From Anaeramoeba flamelloides (Eukaryota; Metamonada; Anaeramoebidae), in assembly GCA_027625915.1 (NCBI GenBank), contig JANTQA010000076.1:3597501-3661500 (forward strand): a DNA stretch of 64,000 nucleotides, read 5' to 3'. Positions 12,083-25,501 of the stretch are shown here, in pieces. The position numbers were made by a program, and so were the translations under genes. The notes beneath the pieces were generated by a model that searched no databases, had not been told where the DNA came from, and was given only the letters and a program-made list of their open reading frames with translations. Each line of letters opens with the position of its first letter. Within the stretch, counting starts at the first letter, position 1.

Positions 12083-14405
12083 CATCCTAGGCAAGATTGA
12101 CACATTGTATAAAATCTTATTTTCACAATAATTTAAAAAATATCTCAACTTATTCACTATTTACCCACTAAAAAAAAAAAAAAAATTGGAAACATAACAA
12201 TGATTAAAAGTGAAATAAAAAATGAATCTAAAAAAATATTTTTTTAAAGTCTCAATTTTTTTTTTTGATATATTGTTTTTTTTCAAAAAATAAACACGAT
12301 CAAAACAAGATTTGTGATATTTTTATGTATCTTATTTATCATACAACCAATGAAGTATAGAATTTATTTTTAAACATAATCAACAATAATAACAAGGTTG
12401 TCTGGATTGTTGTGAATTAAGGTCATATTAGCATTAAAATAATTTCAGTTTAACAGAACCAGAATATTTCACCAATACTAACAAAAAATCAACATTGCCA
12501 ATTTTTTTTGGACAATCAACCGATAAAGTATTTTTATTAGGAATTTGCATTTTTAGAAAAATAAAAATAGAAAACCAATCATTTACAATAAAAATACTTT
12601 ATTTTCAAGAATGCAAGTATTTTTACATTAGTCTGTCTTATCGATAAACCTTATAGGTATGGTTGTAGAATTGACAGTTTTAATTGATTTGTTTCTTAGA
12701 TCTAAATATTTCGGTTCCATAATCTATACTTTTCAGTTTTGATTGTTTCCAATCATTTAGTAATTTAGAATTTGTGTTGTTTTTTGATTAATGTATTTTA
12801 TAAAAGGTCAAATCAACAATAATAATCACATTCAAAATGTTTCAAAACTAATAATTTTTTATTTTTTAGAAAAATATTTTTGAATTTTAGATCAAAGAAT
12901 CACTATTTCCATTTATTTTGTTACCTGCTTTTTCTAGTTTCTTGAAAACCTTAAATCTTTTCAAGTAAATCGAAATTTTCATTTGTGTATTCTAAAAGTA
13001 TAAATAAAGCAAAAAAAAAAATTTTGATAAAAATCCTTTATTCCATTCAAATTTGTTTTTAAAAATCAAAACAGGATAAATATTGAAGAATTATGTCAAT
13101 TAGCCTTCATTGTCAATTTTGCACAAAAAAACACAACGACTTTACAAAATTGAGTTTAATCAGTTAGGTATTTTAAAAAACCTTAAAATGTAATTAGACT
13201 AAAAATAATTTACAATTTATTACAATAATTTAATATTCTGTTACAGTTTCTTATTTTTTTCAAAATTATTAAATAGGATTCTATTATTTTTCTTTTAAAT
13301 TTTGAAATGATCAAAATTTCAAACTAATATCCCAACCAAATAAGGATTTGATATTTATAATTTAATTTAATTTTTTAATTAAAGATAAATCCTGAAAAAA
13401 AAATTCCTTATAAAAAAGTTTGTCATATGTTTTGAAAGACAATTTTTTAATCTCAGAAAAAAAATTGAAAAAATAATCTCCGAGTCAATTACTGCATTTA
13501 TAACAAAGTAATATTTATTACATCTTTTTTACATTTCAATACAATTTCACAAATTATGTAATAGCCTAGAAGTGTTCATATCCATAATTCATAATTAAAA
13601 TAATTCGTGAAACGAATAATATTACTATAATTAAAATCATGATTTTGTTTTGAATCTATGCTCAAGAATAACTGTTACCAGAAAATAAGTTACTGGTTTC
13701 AAATACAACCCAATTTTTTTTTTTTCTTGTCTTTCAAATACAATATCTGTAACAATATTCAAAGGCATAGAGAAAACAGATTAATTTCAAAGACTCTCCC
13801 TTTTTTATGTTATGAGAAATTTAAATAATAAATTGGAGTTGTTTATAGTTTTGTAATTTGCTCATTTTTTAGAAAATCTTGATGTTTTTTTTTTGAAGGG
13901 ACTAATCTCAATTAAATTTAGGTAAATAAATTTAATAGAGATTGAGAAAAAAAATTTTCTAATTATTTTGATTTGAAAAACCTTGTTTATTTTCAATATT
14001 ATATTATTTCTAGACAATAAATCCTTATTAAGCAAATATTCAAAAAAAAAAAAATAATAATAGTTACTAGTCCCTGAACAAAAATTCTTGAAAATATTGT
14101 CTCAATTATTTCGAAACAATTGACCTTTGCTCTTTCATTTTTTTGAATTTTGATTTTTAAGAGTAGAACATTAAGAAATCAATATTCAATCTACTTTTAG
14201 TTTGTTTTTTGTTTCTATCCTCATTTAATAAGTAAGATTTCCGGAAAAATTGAAATATGGTTTTTAATTTGGAAACTGGAATTTAATGTGTCTAAAAAGG
14301 TAATTTTGAGAACAGCCGAATTGATTTATTAGGAATTCTTAACTCTTATTAGGATCATTTTGAATTGATGAGATTAATAAATAATACAAATTTAAGAATT
14401 TGAGA

Positions 14406-14888
14406 TACAGTGATCAAAATAATGCGTGCCCAAAGATCATTATCTGTGTTTGAAAAAATGATATATGTTTTTTTTTCTTCTTGTACCAAGGCAAAATCCA
14501 ATCTACTACCAAATAGTATACCCTAAGTTCAAATCGGTTTTGAAAGTAAAAGTCTGGTTATTTTCAGTAAAATTTAAATTATTCATGCAAATAGTTGGAT
14601 ATTTCGATAATATTCTCAATTTTTTTTGAAATTTTTTGAATTTTTTATGAATACAATTTTCTTAAAAATTTACTCTATTTTTTGAGAAAAATTATCCAAT
14701 TTGATCCTTCATTTTTAGAATTTCTTTTTAAATAATATAACTTTTAGAAATCAAGGTCACATATTTTTTAGGGCTTATTATCAGTTTCTTTGTTTGGTTA
14801 ATATATAGGTCTTCTCTAACAAAAAAACACGCTTTTTATTTCCAAACACGCATTAAATTTTTTTGCACGCTTTATTTTGACTACAGTA
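14406..14888 (+). mobile_element. Tc1/mariner-type MITE, family D, copy 2
   Basis: The left end TA-CAGTGATCAAAATAATGCG and the right end GCACGCTTTATTTTGACTACAG-TA are imperfect inverted repeats next to TA. CAGTG..CAAAATAA termini with a TA target are typical of Tc1/mariner. 480 bp with no ORF, so non-autonomous. Confidence 0.6.
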
Positions 14889-15161
14889 TATTTATCCTTC
14901 AAAAACTCTTACAATTTTCATTTAATTGTGACACACTTTAGATTTTAAACTTCGAACCTTGAAAGATACTATTCCCTTAAATAGTAATTACTTTTTTGCT
15001 ATTTTGAAAAAAGGTACTTTTTAAAATTTTCATTTATTATTTAGTAAACCACTAAAAATGTCGGTAAGAAAAGAGATCTTTTTCATGAGAGTGAAATTAA
15101 TCAAGTTTGAAGTCATTTTTTTCAAAAATCTTAAAAGAATTTTATATTTTTTTTATTTGAA

Positions 15162-18100
15162 ATGAACAACCGGGAACAAAACAAAAGAAAAAAACAAAAC
15201 AAAAAAAAGAACACAAAAAGAATTCCAAAAAAAAAAACCACACAACAATTCACTGAAAAAAAAAGACACCTAAAAAACAATGACAAAATAATGAGTATTG
15301 AGGATCCATATGGCGACGAATTTGTTGAAGAAAAAGAAGAAAATAACCAATTTCAGGATGAATTAAATTTCAATAAAAATTTGAATACCTCACAAATCGA
15401 AGAGAAATTATATGAAATTTCAATGAAAAATATTAATATGGTGGAACAAGACGAAATTGAAGAAGAGATTTATGAAAAGCAAGAAAGTCAACAAGAAGTA
15501 AGTTTTTTTTTATTTGTTTGTCATAGCTTTTGTTGGCTCGGTGACTTTTACTTTTTAACCCTTCTTTTCTTTCTTATTTTTCACTTAACAATAAATAAAT
15601 AAAGGTTTATGTACCTCGTAATTCTGGAAACGAAAATCTTGAACTTGAAATTAATTTGGAAGCTTATGAACTATATTTTGTTCTTAAAGTCGAATGGCCT
15701 TGTTTGTCTTTTGATTTTCTTCATGATGATCTTGGAATAATTCGAAATGACGTAATCAATCAAAAATAATATTTCTTCTTTTTTTTTATTTTTTTATTGT
15801 TTTTACACATCATCTTTATTTTCTTGAAACGGTTTAAAATTTATGTTCTACTAAAGTGAAATTAATAATCAAAAGAGGAAGGTTTTCTTTTTTTTAAAAA
15901 ATAACAATCTGAATTGTAATTGAGGAAATAATTTCACTTCATTCTCTTTTGGCTGACACATTTCCTTTATTTGCTATAAACAAGTAATGAATAAAGTTGT
16001 CTCAGTACCTTTGAGTAAACCCTTTTTGTTTATTATGCGTAACAGCCGGTGTTTTGATCACTTTGTGTTTTAAAAAATTTAAATGTTATCAAAAGCAATA
16101 ATTGTTGTTTTTTTTTTTATTTAAAGTTGTGTTTACTGTTGAGAGAAAAATGTTGGAAAGAGAAAAATAGTTGGAAAGCAATTTTAATTGGGAACATTAC
16201 TGAAAATGATTTTTAATTTCTTTGGTTTGTGAAATAACTAAAGAAAATAACCATAATCTACTTATTAGAATAAGGATTAATTTAATTCTACTTTTTCAAA
16301 ACTTTATCTCTTATAATCTAAAGCAAGTTTAAAAATTACCATTTTTAGAATTAATAGTAAACTTTACTAAAACTTGTATTTTTGTTAAAATAGCATGATC
16401 TACTTTTAGTTATCAACCATTCAAATGAGTATTCTAAACACACCACAGATTAATGAACTTGTAACACATTTAAACCTGAAAATATATAAAATTTACCTAG
16501 TTATCAATAGGATTTGATTTTCACTTTTACCAATGTTCCCAATTAAAAAAGGTGCCCAACCATTTTTCTGTGTCCAACATTTTTCTCTCAACAGTTATTA
16601 TTATTTTGAAGTTATAACTGTCTTTATTGTTTTGATTTGGAAACAATCACTTTTTTATTTTACGGGCTTGGCCTGGAAGAACAAGAAATATGATATTGTT
16701 CCAAGTGATTTAAGATGATATTGAGGAGTTTGAAGAATGACGATTAATATCCTCTTAGCACCATAAAAATATCTTATTTTGAGTCTGGAAGGAGATCCAA
16801 AACGAGGAAATATAACTGGTGATTGTTGAACAAATGTAACAATATGATTTTTATTTATTTTTTGGAACTAAATATCTAACTTAAAACAATAAATAAACAA
16901 AAACAATTTTAAACCAATTTGTTATTTTTCAATGGTACTTTGAAGAACTTTTCCTTCAAAGGATCTTTTTCTCCCAATGGAGTCATTGAAAACATTCAAG
17001 TTCAATTTTACATTTTCATCCATTAGAGACAAAACTTGGTTTAAAATCCCACAGAAACAAACTAGATCGTCCAACTTTTCAATAAGTCTCTATCCCCTTT
17101 TATTTCACGTTTGTTTAGAAACATCAGAAGGCGATCAAACATAAAACCCCGCATCTATTATGTGTTCTTAACAGTGAATCATTTTGAGCATTCCTCTAAA
17201 AATTCTAAGTTGAAGTAACAAAAAAAAATGTATTTTTTTTTTCTAATTTTCTAAAATTGGTAATTTTTTTTTTTTTCTCATTTTGAAATTCTTCTATAAA
17301 TGATTTCTTTTCTATCTTTTTTCCTAAGAAAAAAAGATAACAAACATTTTTAGTTTTTTTAAAAAATGATATTGATTTCTTTCAGAGCCAAAACCAAAAA
17401 TGTTGTTTCTTTTTTCGCATTGTTTTTAGGCAAAGAAAGGGAATTCATTCAATTTCCAACCTTTACAGGAAAATTGATGGACTTTTTTCTTTGTCGTGTA
17501 TTAATCAAGTAATTGTACTCCTTGAACTAAATTAATTTTCCAATGTCGTAAATCCTTGAGCGCGGCGATCTTTTGAGATTTATGAGATTAAAATGTTTGC
17601 AAAAAAAATTGGTTAAACTCTTCTAAAATAACTATAAATATCATTTTTAAAGTGGAATTTCATCGTAAAATACTTTTTATTTTACCCAAATTCAATTCGA
17701 AATTAGAAGATCAGAAAATTTTCAATCTTTGCCTGATTACTTTAGTATTTCCCAAAAGATTTCCATAGTGGCTACAATACTAACCTAAACTTTTTAGTGT
17801 TCTAATCTCTTTCTTATCGATAGTTATGAGGAATTATATACTTGTAATTTTTACAAATAAAAAGTTTGAGTTTAAAAAAAAATACATAGTATCTTTAAAA
17901 CAAAACTCTTGTTTATATTCTATTTTTTTTTTTTAATAAAAAAATTATATTAAAGTTTTTATAAAATGTTATAATTTTTTATTATTTTAAAATATTTCAA
18001 ATTTTTAAATAAATATATTTTTTTTTTATAAAATCTGTAAAAAAATAAAAGTGGAAATATTTAATTACAATTCGTTTAAAAAAATGTTTTTATGACAATT

Positions 18101-19827
18101 TTACGATTTAAAACAGTTTTCTACCATACTATTTTTAATGGTGAAACATTTTTAAAAAGATATATTATGTTTTTTTTATATTCTATTATTAATTTTTTAT
18201 AATATCCATAATTTATAACACATTATACATATGATGATTTATCTTATATAACATCAATATAACATGTGACATAATTTTAGGACTACTTTTATAACCAAAA
18301 AAAAAAAAATGTTATAAATTTGTTGATTTTTTTTTTTTCATTTATTAATATCTTTAATTATTATTATTTTAATAAAAATCTTTTGAAAAATAATTAGTTT
18401 CCAATGACCAGTTACTTAATAACAGGTACTCAATCGAATGTCAAAGAAGAGAATTCAATAATGGCGATGAAATTAGATCAAATGTATCGAACAAAATTTG
18501 ATCAAAACGAAAATCCATTAGAAGATGAAGACCCAAATAATTTTGATGATGATCCATTAGTTGATATGAAAAAAATTCCACACCTTGGCACAGTCAACCG
18601 AATCCGAGTAATTTAAAATCCCAATTTATATTTCTTTTTAATAATTAAATATTCAGAAACGATAAAATATTCAAAACCTTTGTTTTTTTTTCAATATTAT
18701 TTAATAACTAATACAATATTTAAAAAACCATGAATCTAATATTTAAAATAGTCAATGCCTCAACAAAATAATATAGTTGCCGCGTGGTCCGATGCAGGAC
18801 AAATTGGGATTTATAACCTTAAAAAGCAAATTGATGCCTTAGATCATACCCCAAAGCAAAGATTAACTTCGAATGTACTCTTCCAAAGTAAAATTCATAA
18901 GGACGAGGGTTATGCTCTTGCATGGTCACCAAATGAACAAGGAAGAATGATTTCTGGTGATTGTACAGGAAAAATCCATTTGTGGCTACCACATGAAAGT
19001 ACTTGGGTTCATAATGAAAAAACAAGCTATGAACGATCAACAGAATCGATTGAAGATCTTACCTTTAGTCCTAGCGAAGGAAACGTATTTGCGTCTTGTT
19101 CAGTCGATCGCTCCATAAAAATTTGGGATTCTCGAGCGAAAAAATGCGGGTTAGAAATCCCAAATGCACATGATTCAGATGTCAATGTTATCTCGTGGAA
19201 TAAAATATCAGATAATTTAATTGCATCTGGTGGCGATGATGGAATATTCAAAATTTGGGATTTAGCAAAAATTGATCAAGAATTGAAATCTTTCCAATTA
19301 GAAAAAAAAAAGCAAAAACGAAAAAATCACAATTTACAAAAACCAAGTATAAAACCAGAAGTTGGCTTTGTCTGGCACAATCAACCAATTACTTCTCTTG
19401 AATGGAATCCATTTGACGAAACTGAAATCGTCGTGAGTTCCGAAGATAACCAAGTAATTATGATCTTTTTAATTTTTTTTTTTTTTTTTTTTTTTTTTTG
19501 ATCATTTCATGTAATATTATTTGCTTTAATTATACTAAATTTCCTTTTTATTCATTTCAACTATTTTCTTTTTGAACTTTTCTAAAGGTTACTGTTTGGG
19601 ATATTTCACTTGAAAAGGATGAAGAAATCGAACAAAATAATCAGAATGAACCAGAAGTTCCACCACAGCTATTATTTATTCATCAAGGGCAAAAAAGTGT
19701 AAAGGAAGTACATTGGCATCCTCAAATTCCTGGCTTAATCGCAACTACTGCCAGTGATGGATTTAATTTTTTCATTCCAATGAATTTGTATAAAAGAGAT
19801 CTTACACAATTCAACAACAAAAAATAG
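15162..19827 (+). CDS. GRWD1: GRWD1/Rrb1-type glutamate-rich WD40 protein
   Basis: Nuclear/nucleolar WD40 chaperone; in yeast (Rrb1) and animals it escorts ribosomal protein L3 in 60S assembly. Exons: 15162-15497, 15605-15751, 18398-18607, 18752-19453, 19588-19827, giving 544 residues; all introns are phase 0 with GT-AG ends. The basic N-terminus ([12 protein letters not shown]) suggests an NLS and is followed by an acidic stretch. Exon 2 has the family signature YVPR..(Y)[18 protein letters not shown]. Exon 3 has [12 protein letters not shown] and [10 protein letters not shown]. Exon 4 holds the WD repeats ([63 protein letters not shown]). Exon 5 ends with [20 protein letters not shown] as in GRWD1. 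It is about 100 residues longer than human GRWD1, mostly at the N-terminus. An in-frame ATG at 15292 ([11 protein letters not shown]) is an alternative start. Confidence 0.93.
15752..18397 (+). other. 2.6-kb GRWD1 intron
   Basis: The only long intron of this gene; the other three are 107, 144 and 134 nt. It contains an element with terminal inverted repeats of about 65 bp at 16133-16600 and a TTATAACA-rich stretch near 18205-18320. I find no exon in it; the ORF at 16533-16718 starts inside the element's end and is rejected. Confidence 0.75.
16133..16600. mobile_element. MITE with long terminal inverted repeats, family G, copy 1
   Basis: Termini TTACTGTTGAGAGAAAAATG and the complement of CATTTTTCTCTCAACAGTTA, with similarity continuing about 65 bp inward to AATTGGGAACATT. 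Related copies lie at 35742-36200 and 50495-51693. No ORF. Confidence 0.6.
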
Positions 19828-19837
19828 ATTGAATTCA

Positions 19838-19893
19838 TTTATATCTATATCTATATCTATCTATCTAACTATCTAACTATCTATCTATATATA
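19838..19893. repeat. TATC/TATA microsatellite
   Basis: Imperfect TATATC, CTAT and CTAA units directly downstream of the GRWD1 stop codon, probably within or just after its 3' UTR. Confidence 0.9.
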
Positions 19894-20084
19894 GTTACCC
19901 CAAGACTACAAATTCATAAATACACAAACTTTAAAAATGTTTTTAATATATTATTCTCACTTTTTTTTATTTTTTAGACTTCAAATTTTAATTCTTTATG
20001 TATTGTTTTAAAATATTAAAAACATAAATTTGAAATAAATATTAAAAACTTTCAATTTTTTTCTCAAAAAATTTTAGATATATT

Positions 20085-20735
20085 TATTGATTTTTTTTTT
20101 TCAATTAAAGAGTAAGTACTAAAAGTTAATTTATTTGCCGTTACGTTTTCCAAAATTTAAAATTAAGAGCAAAATCTTAGATTTTAGTCAATTCTTGTAA
20201 ATTCTGGAAAATCTTCATCAAGTTTTTTTGAATTAAAGAAATAAAATGAAAATTAAATAAATTTTTGCTGGTTTTTTTTTTATTTAAGAAATAAAAATGC
20301 CTTTAGCTTTAGAGAACTTATAAGAAAAGGTAAAACCAAGTTTTTTGTCTATTCTTGTCAAATTTGGAAAAGCTAGGCACTCTACGGATACTTTCGTTCG
20401 TTTTTCTTGAGTTTTTTAATGAAAAAGAAAATCGATAAATTTCCGAAACTAAAATAAAAAGAAAAGTAAAAAAACTCGCCTGTAGCTTTTCCAGCTTCAA
20501 AGAATTGATAAAAACCAAACTTTGCTCAATTCTTTCGAATTCTGGATAATCTTCATTAAGTTTTTTTGAATTAAAGAATAAAATGAAAATTAAATAAATT
20601 TTCACTGGTTTTTTTTTATTTAAGAAATAAAAACACCTTTATTTTTAGATAACTCAAAAGAAAAGGTAAAACCAAGCTTTTCTTCAATTCTTTTAAATTT
20701 GGAAAAGTTATACACTCTAGAATACTCCACGGTAT
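20085..20735. repeat. Palindromic repeat, family F, tandem copy
   Basis: Two or more tandem units of the family with TTCTGGAAAATCTTCATC and TTTGGAAAAGCTAGGCACTC; the unit at 20140-20330 recurs at about 20490-20680. It carries the GGCACTCTACGGATACT tail motif. Confidence 0.6.
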
Positions 20736-22339
20736 CCCTAATTCCAACAAGAAATATTGAAGAACCTAGTGAAAGTTCTTCATTTCTTTCAATAAACCTA
20801 TCCGTTCGATAAATTGGGAGGGATTTCGTGACAATCCCTATTTTTTTTGTTATTACAATTGATTTTAGATTTTTTTGTCTAATTCGAAAGAGAAATTTTA
20901 TAATATAATTTTAATTTTTTTTCGTAAAATCAAAAAATATCTAAGTCGTAATAAATTTTGTTTTTATTAAACAAAAAAAAATGATAATTTTAAAAAAGTT
21001 GGTTTATCATAAAAACATATGAAAAATAATTTAGATTCTTAAATTGTATCGGATTATTTTTTTAAAAGTTAAAATTTTGATTTTAATAGTTAATACTTAT
21101 GAAATCTACAAAATAACAACAATACCATTTTTATTTTTAAATTCGAAAGATTCATTTTTTAAGTATATCGATTTTTTATTTCTAAAAGAATAATATTAAA
21201 TATAATGAGTTATTTAATATTCAATATATATATAATTTTGTTTTTCCCCATTGTTTTTAATAATCATGGCTTTTGTCTATTAACTTAATTTAAATATTCT
21301 TTCAAAAAACAAAAATTTGGTGTTAATTTTCTTTTTAGAAACAAAACATAAATTTTTGGTCAAATAATTATTTGATAAAGTATGAAAAAATGATATTGTA
21401 CACCTATTAAAACTATTTCTTTTATATTAATTTATTTTAGAATTATAACAAAAATATATTAGTTTCAGATAATTTAAAGGTTTATATTTATGAAATATGA
21501 TTTAACTAATGTAAAATTAATAAAACCCAAAAATAACCTATTTCTCGATGAGAAATCTTAATATAAAAGTTATCAAACATTTCATCATAATGATTTTTTA
21601 TCCGAAAAGAATTTAAAACATAATATCTTCTATTACATTTATAGGATTAACATCTTGAAATATCTGTTTTTTTTTTTTTTGTTTCAAAGTTTAAAATTGA
21701 ATTTGGAAAGATTGTTAGTTTGTAAAAAGAATAATGAAATTTTTTTTTGGAGTAAAAAATCATTTTTTTTTTTACTTTTTTGTCTAAAGAGAATTTTTAA
21801 ATACTTTTTGAATTTTCGTGTTTTTTTTTTTAATTTAATGTATCTTGATTATAGTTATTATAGGAAGTTTTATGTTGAATTAACATTCGAAAAAAAACTT
21901 CAATTTAATATTTTTATGATAATTTTAAGAAAAATTATTTGATATTGTTACCAAATTAAGATTCTAGATATTTCAGATTTACATTTTTATGCTAAAAAAT
22001 CTTAAATATCAGATTTTGAGTTTTTAAAAAATTTTTTTACCAAAATAAATGGAATATTTCACTTCAAAGTCTTCAAAAAAAAATTATTTTTATTAATGTT
22101 TCCCCTATCTTACTCTTTAACGAATTATTGGGGTGACATATTTTTATTATTATTAATTTATTGATATTAACAAATCAGGAAAGTTCAAAAGATATAGAAT
22201 TTAATTTTTAACTCTAAGTTGTTTATTTCAATGACAATTTACTTGATATCCCCTTTTATGTTCATTTCAAGATTAAATAACACAAATAAAACTTTCGATC
22301 TATCTTTGCAGGATAAAACATTTAATATCCTATTTATAA

Positions 22340-22690
22340 GAAAATATTTTTTCTTCAAAGTGGCTCAATTGTAATAGGTGAATTACATGCGTTTAAAGGG
22401 TTATAATTATATTAGTCAATAAAACTTAATTTGAAAATTTCCAAAATTAAAATCATTTTCTCACATCTTTTACAATTTTAAGCTTTTTTTTTTGGATTTT
22501 TTTTGATAAATAATTCATTTGTAATTATTTTTATTGCAAGATCAATATTCACTTCTAAAAAAGTATTATTCGAAGGTTATTGAAAATTTGAAAATGATTG
22601 TAAAAAAATATTATTATGTTTGAAGATAATTTTTTTTTGATCTTCAAGAGGAGATCAAAATGAACATTGTTTTTTTTTACAATAGTCACC
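22340..22690 (-). mobile_element. TA-flanked MITE, family H, partial copy
   Basis: The reverse complement gives CCCTTTAAACGCATGTAATT and a GATCTCCTCTTGAAGATC block, matching the 3' parts of 32776-33316 and 48465-49167. It is eroded. Confidence 0.5.
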
Positions 22691-22717
22691 TAAGAATTTT
22701 AGTTTTTCTATTTTTAA

Positions 22718-22751
<34 letters not shown>

Positions 22752-22753
<2 letters not shown>

Positions 22754-23302
22754 TCCAATATAAAAAGTTTAACAAACCATAATTTTAGTTTTGACTTAAA
22801 AAAATCTTATTTAAACAATTCTTGAAGAAATATCAAATTAGAAACATTTATTAATTGAATTATTCAAATTTCTTTTTTAATAATAATATTCACAAAACAA
22901 AAAATAAATAATAATCAATTCTAATAAATTATCGGTGGGTTAAAAGTTTTTGATAGATCAAAACAAAAAAATAAATTGATAATTTTTTAAAAATTCAGTT
23001 ACGAATTATTGAAAGACCAAAGTTGAGATTATCCTCAAATGAATTTTATTTGATTTTTTCTATTTTAAACAACTCAACCTTTAAAATAATTATCAACATG
23101 TTGAAAAAACTATTTCAGATCTAAATAAACAAGTCCATATAATTCTAAAAATGAAATGAAAACAAAAAACTCAAAAAAATGAAAAAATACTTTTCATATT
23201 TTTCAAAAATCATAAAAATTATTTTCAATTTGAATGAAATTATATTATTGTGATTGTTTGTTGCTTTTTAACTCTGTAGAAAATTTTAAATTTTAGTTTA
23301 TA
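22752..23302 (+). mobile_element. TA-flanked MITE, family C, copy 3
   Basis: Begins next to the (TA)n tract at CTCCAATATAAAAAG and ends AAATTTTAGTTTA. The interior aligns with 6996-7530, for example ATTATTGTGATTGTTTGT. Full-length but diverged. Confidence 0.6.
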
Positions 23303-23402
23303 ATATATTTTTTACAACCATTTGATCATTAATTTGATAATCACCTTTTATTATGAAAACATGTTAATTAAAACCAATGATATGGTGATACTAATCCTAT
23401 AA

Positions 23403-23868
23403 AATCTAAATTTTTAAGATTTCACTCTTGTTTTGGATCTTTTTTTTTCTTCACAGTAAAACAATAAATGAAAATTTTTTCTTTCAAAATTATGGTGTTA
23501 TCCCGAATAAAAAAAAATTTTTATAACATCTATATAACATTTTAAAAACAAAATTTCCTTTTACATGATGATTTTTTCAATATTTTTTGAAAAAATATTC
23601 TTATAACACGGGCTTATAACATGTTAAAAATTTTATAACACATTTTATAACAAACATTTATGTTATAAAAGTTTTTATTATAAAATTTTATAACATTTTA
23701 AACATTTATAACACCTTTACAACACGTTTATAAAATGTTATAAAAAAACTTTTTTTATTAGGGATGTACACTCAAAAAAAAAATTTATTTTCAGAAGTGT
23801 ACACAAACAAAAATTCTAAAAAAACAAAAAGATCCAAAACAAGAGTGAAATCTTAAAAATTTATGATC
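23403..23868. mobile_element. Foldback element filled with TTATAACA units
   Basis: Arms 23407-23456 and 23815-23863 are close inverted repeats (AGATTTCACTCTTGTTTTGG against CCAAAACAAGAGTGAAATCT). Between them TTATAACAT/C-like octamers recur more than ten times at irregular spacing. A similar unbounded cluster lies at 18205-18320 in the GRWD1 intron. Non-coding. Confidence 0.6.
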
Positions 23869-24096
23869 AATAGATAAAATTATGTTTATTGTATTAATAT
23901 TGTTGAACAATTGTTTTATTTGAGTTATTACTTTATAAATTCTTTCAGGTGATAAAGTCCAAATTGATAATGTATCTCGAGATTTAAATAAATAGATGGT
24001 ATAGAAAGGAAAGAAACATTAGCTGAGAATAAAAAATAAAGGATGGACTAAGATTATAAATTAGTGCATTAATCGTCCATAGCATTTAACAAAAAT

Positions 24097-25501
24097 TTAT
24101 TGTTTTTCATGTAAGAAACAATAAACATCCCCACCTTCTCCATTCATGTTAGCATGTACTGCTTTACCTGCACTACAAAAGTAGACCATCCCGTTTTCTG
24201 GGTCATCCATGATGTCAATATCAAAAACAGAGCCTGGGGTAGTATAAGAAAACACAATTCCGTCACCTCTTTCAAGTAAAATGACTGTTGGTGTGACATT
24301 ATCTGATTGTCCCCATGATCCAATAAGGGCGTATTGTCCATCTGCAGTTAATTTAACACCGGTGATCCAGTCCTGGTAATTTCCTTCGTGTACTGGAAGT
24401 GTATGTGAATGGATTGGTGTTGGATCCCATGAGGTATAGACGTCAATTCTTTTTTGGTCGAACTGTCCATTTGTCCAGACTGCCATGACAACTTCGGAGT
24501 CCGAGGAGACTGCTGTGGCACACAGAATTTCGCCATTGCCAGGAACAGTGTAAGCAAGCTCGTATTCATCGCCGACACGCTCTAAAACTTTTAAATCAGT
24601 AATACCGTGTGCAATAACTCTTCCGTCAATTGAGACACTAAATGGATAAGAGTCACCAAATCCAAAATCCTCTTGCCACAAGATTTTGTTTTGTTTGACA
24701 TCAACAACAATAAATTGCGAAATGTCGTTGAAAATTGCGATTTCGCCACCAAGCGAGATTTCCATGTCAATTGCGGTTGTTCCTTGTGGTGCGTCGTATT
24801 GATAACTGACATCGCCAGTCGCAACATCGAAAATGTAAATTCGTGCATGGTATGTTACTGGCGTGAATGAGTCAAGCATTGTTACAAAAAGGAAGACCTC
24901 GTCGTCTCTCATTGTCATTTCAACAGCATGGTACTGTAGAAGTGTTGCAGACTCCACTCTATAGGTCCAATCAGGTGTTGGGGCAGTTGTGCTGTCACCT
25001 TGAACAGTGTAGACGGATAACGTTACATAATTGTTAGACGTGTTGGAGTAATCTTCAAAGTGTTCTGCAACTGCCAGTTTGTTACCAAACAAGGAGCCGG
25101 CTGCCTTTAAAGTGTGTTTTGTGTTTTGTGTTTTGGGTTTTTGAAAAAGACGAAAAACAAGAAGAGATTTTCGAAGGCAATAAGTTTTAAAAAAAGGATT
25201 TCTGCAAATTCGAAAAAAGTTTGAAGAAAATTAATAAAGAAGATTTATGAAAATAAGATCATACGTCGTGGTTTTCATTTCCATTGCTAGGTGGCGTTTG
25301 GCCAAGCGACCAGAGAGGTGTACCAGATCTGTCATTAAAATATTGGACTGAAGGTGGTGGGTTGATCATAGTACTTGCAACTGTATGATCCATATTAACC
25401 AACTTCACACGTTCGTAGATCGCAGTGTCATCATGGTGGTTCCAAAGAAGCCTGCTATAGCAAAAGGAGAATAAAAGAAGAGTAATTAATAATAATTTCA
25501 T
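24097..25501 (-). CDS. Secreted beta-propeller-like protein, unidentified
   Basis: Two exons, 25501-25265 and 25104-24097, joined in phase 0 across a 160-nt intron (donor GTATGA, acceptor AAAG), giving 414 residues. The start MKLLLITLLLFSFCYS is a clear signal peptide with likely cleavage before RLLW; an upstream in-frame ATG at 25555 would bury it, so I prefer 25501. The mature part is beta-rich, with repeated blade-like strands (YIFDVATGDVSYQYD, IAIFNDISQFIVVDVKQNKI, GQYALIGSW, NGMVYFCSAGKAVHANM), as in PQQ/WD-type propellers. I see no catalytic motif. Coding G+C is visibly higher than in the neighbours, which suggests strong expression or another origin. Likely secreted or lumenal; function unknown. 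Confidence 0.8.

Larger units (their letters stand above)
10579..15161. other. Intergenic, between divergent importin-alpha and GRWD1
   Basis: 4.6 kb without a supported gene. Contents: a palindromic repeat with GGCACTC motifs (10975-11215), a TA microsatellite (about 11306-11333), two copies of a TA-flanked MITE (about 11490-11950 and 14406-14888), and many A/T homopolymers. Promoters of both genes must lie at its edges, but I see no diagnostic element. Confidence 0.7.
19828..24096. other. Intergenic, between convergent GRWD1 and beta-propeller gene
   Basis: Holds a TATC microsatellite just after the GRWD1 stop, a tandem palindromic repeat region (20085-20735), a partial copy of family H (about 22340-22690, inverted), a (TA)n tract, a family C copy and a foldback element rich in TTATAACA (23403-23868). 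No supported gene; the ORFs at 20318-20605 and 21655-21942 are low-complexity AT reading. Confidence 0.7.

Noticed and set aside
16533-16718. 61-codon ORF in the GRWD1 intron
   Set aside because: It starts inside the terminal repeat of a MITE and resembles no protein.
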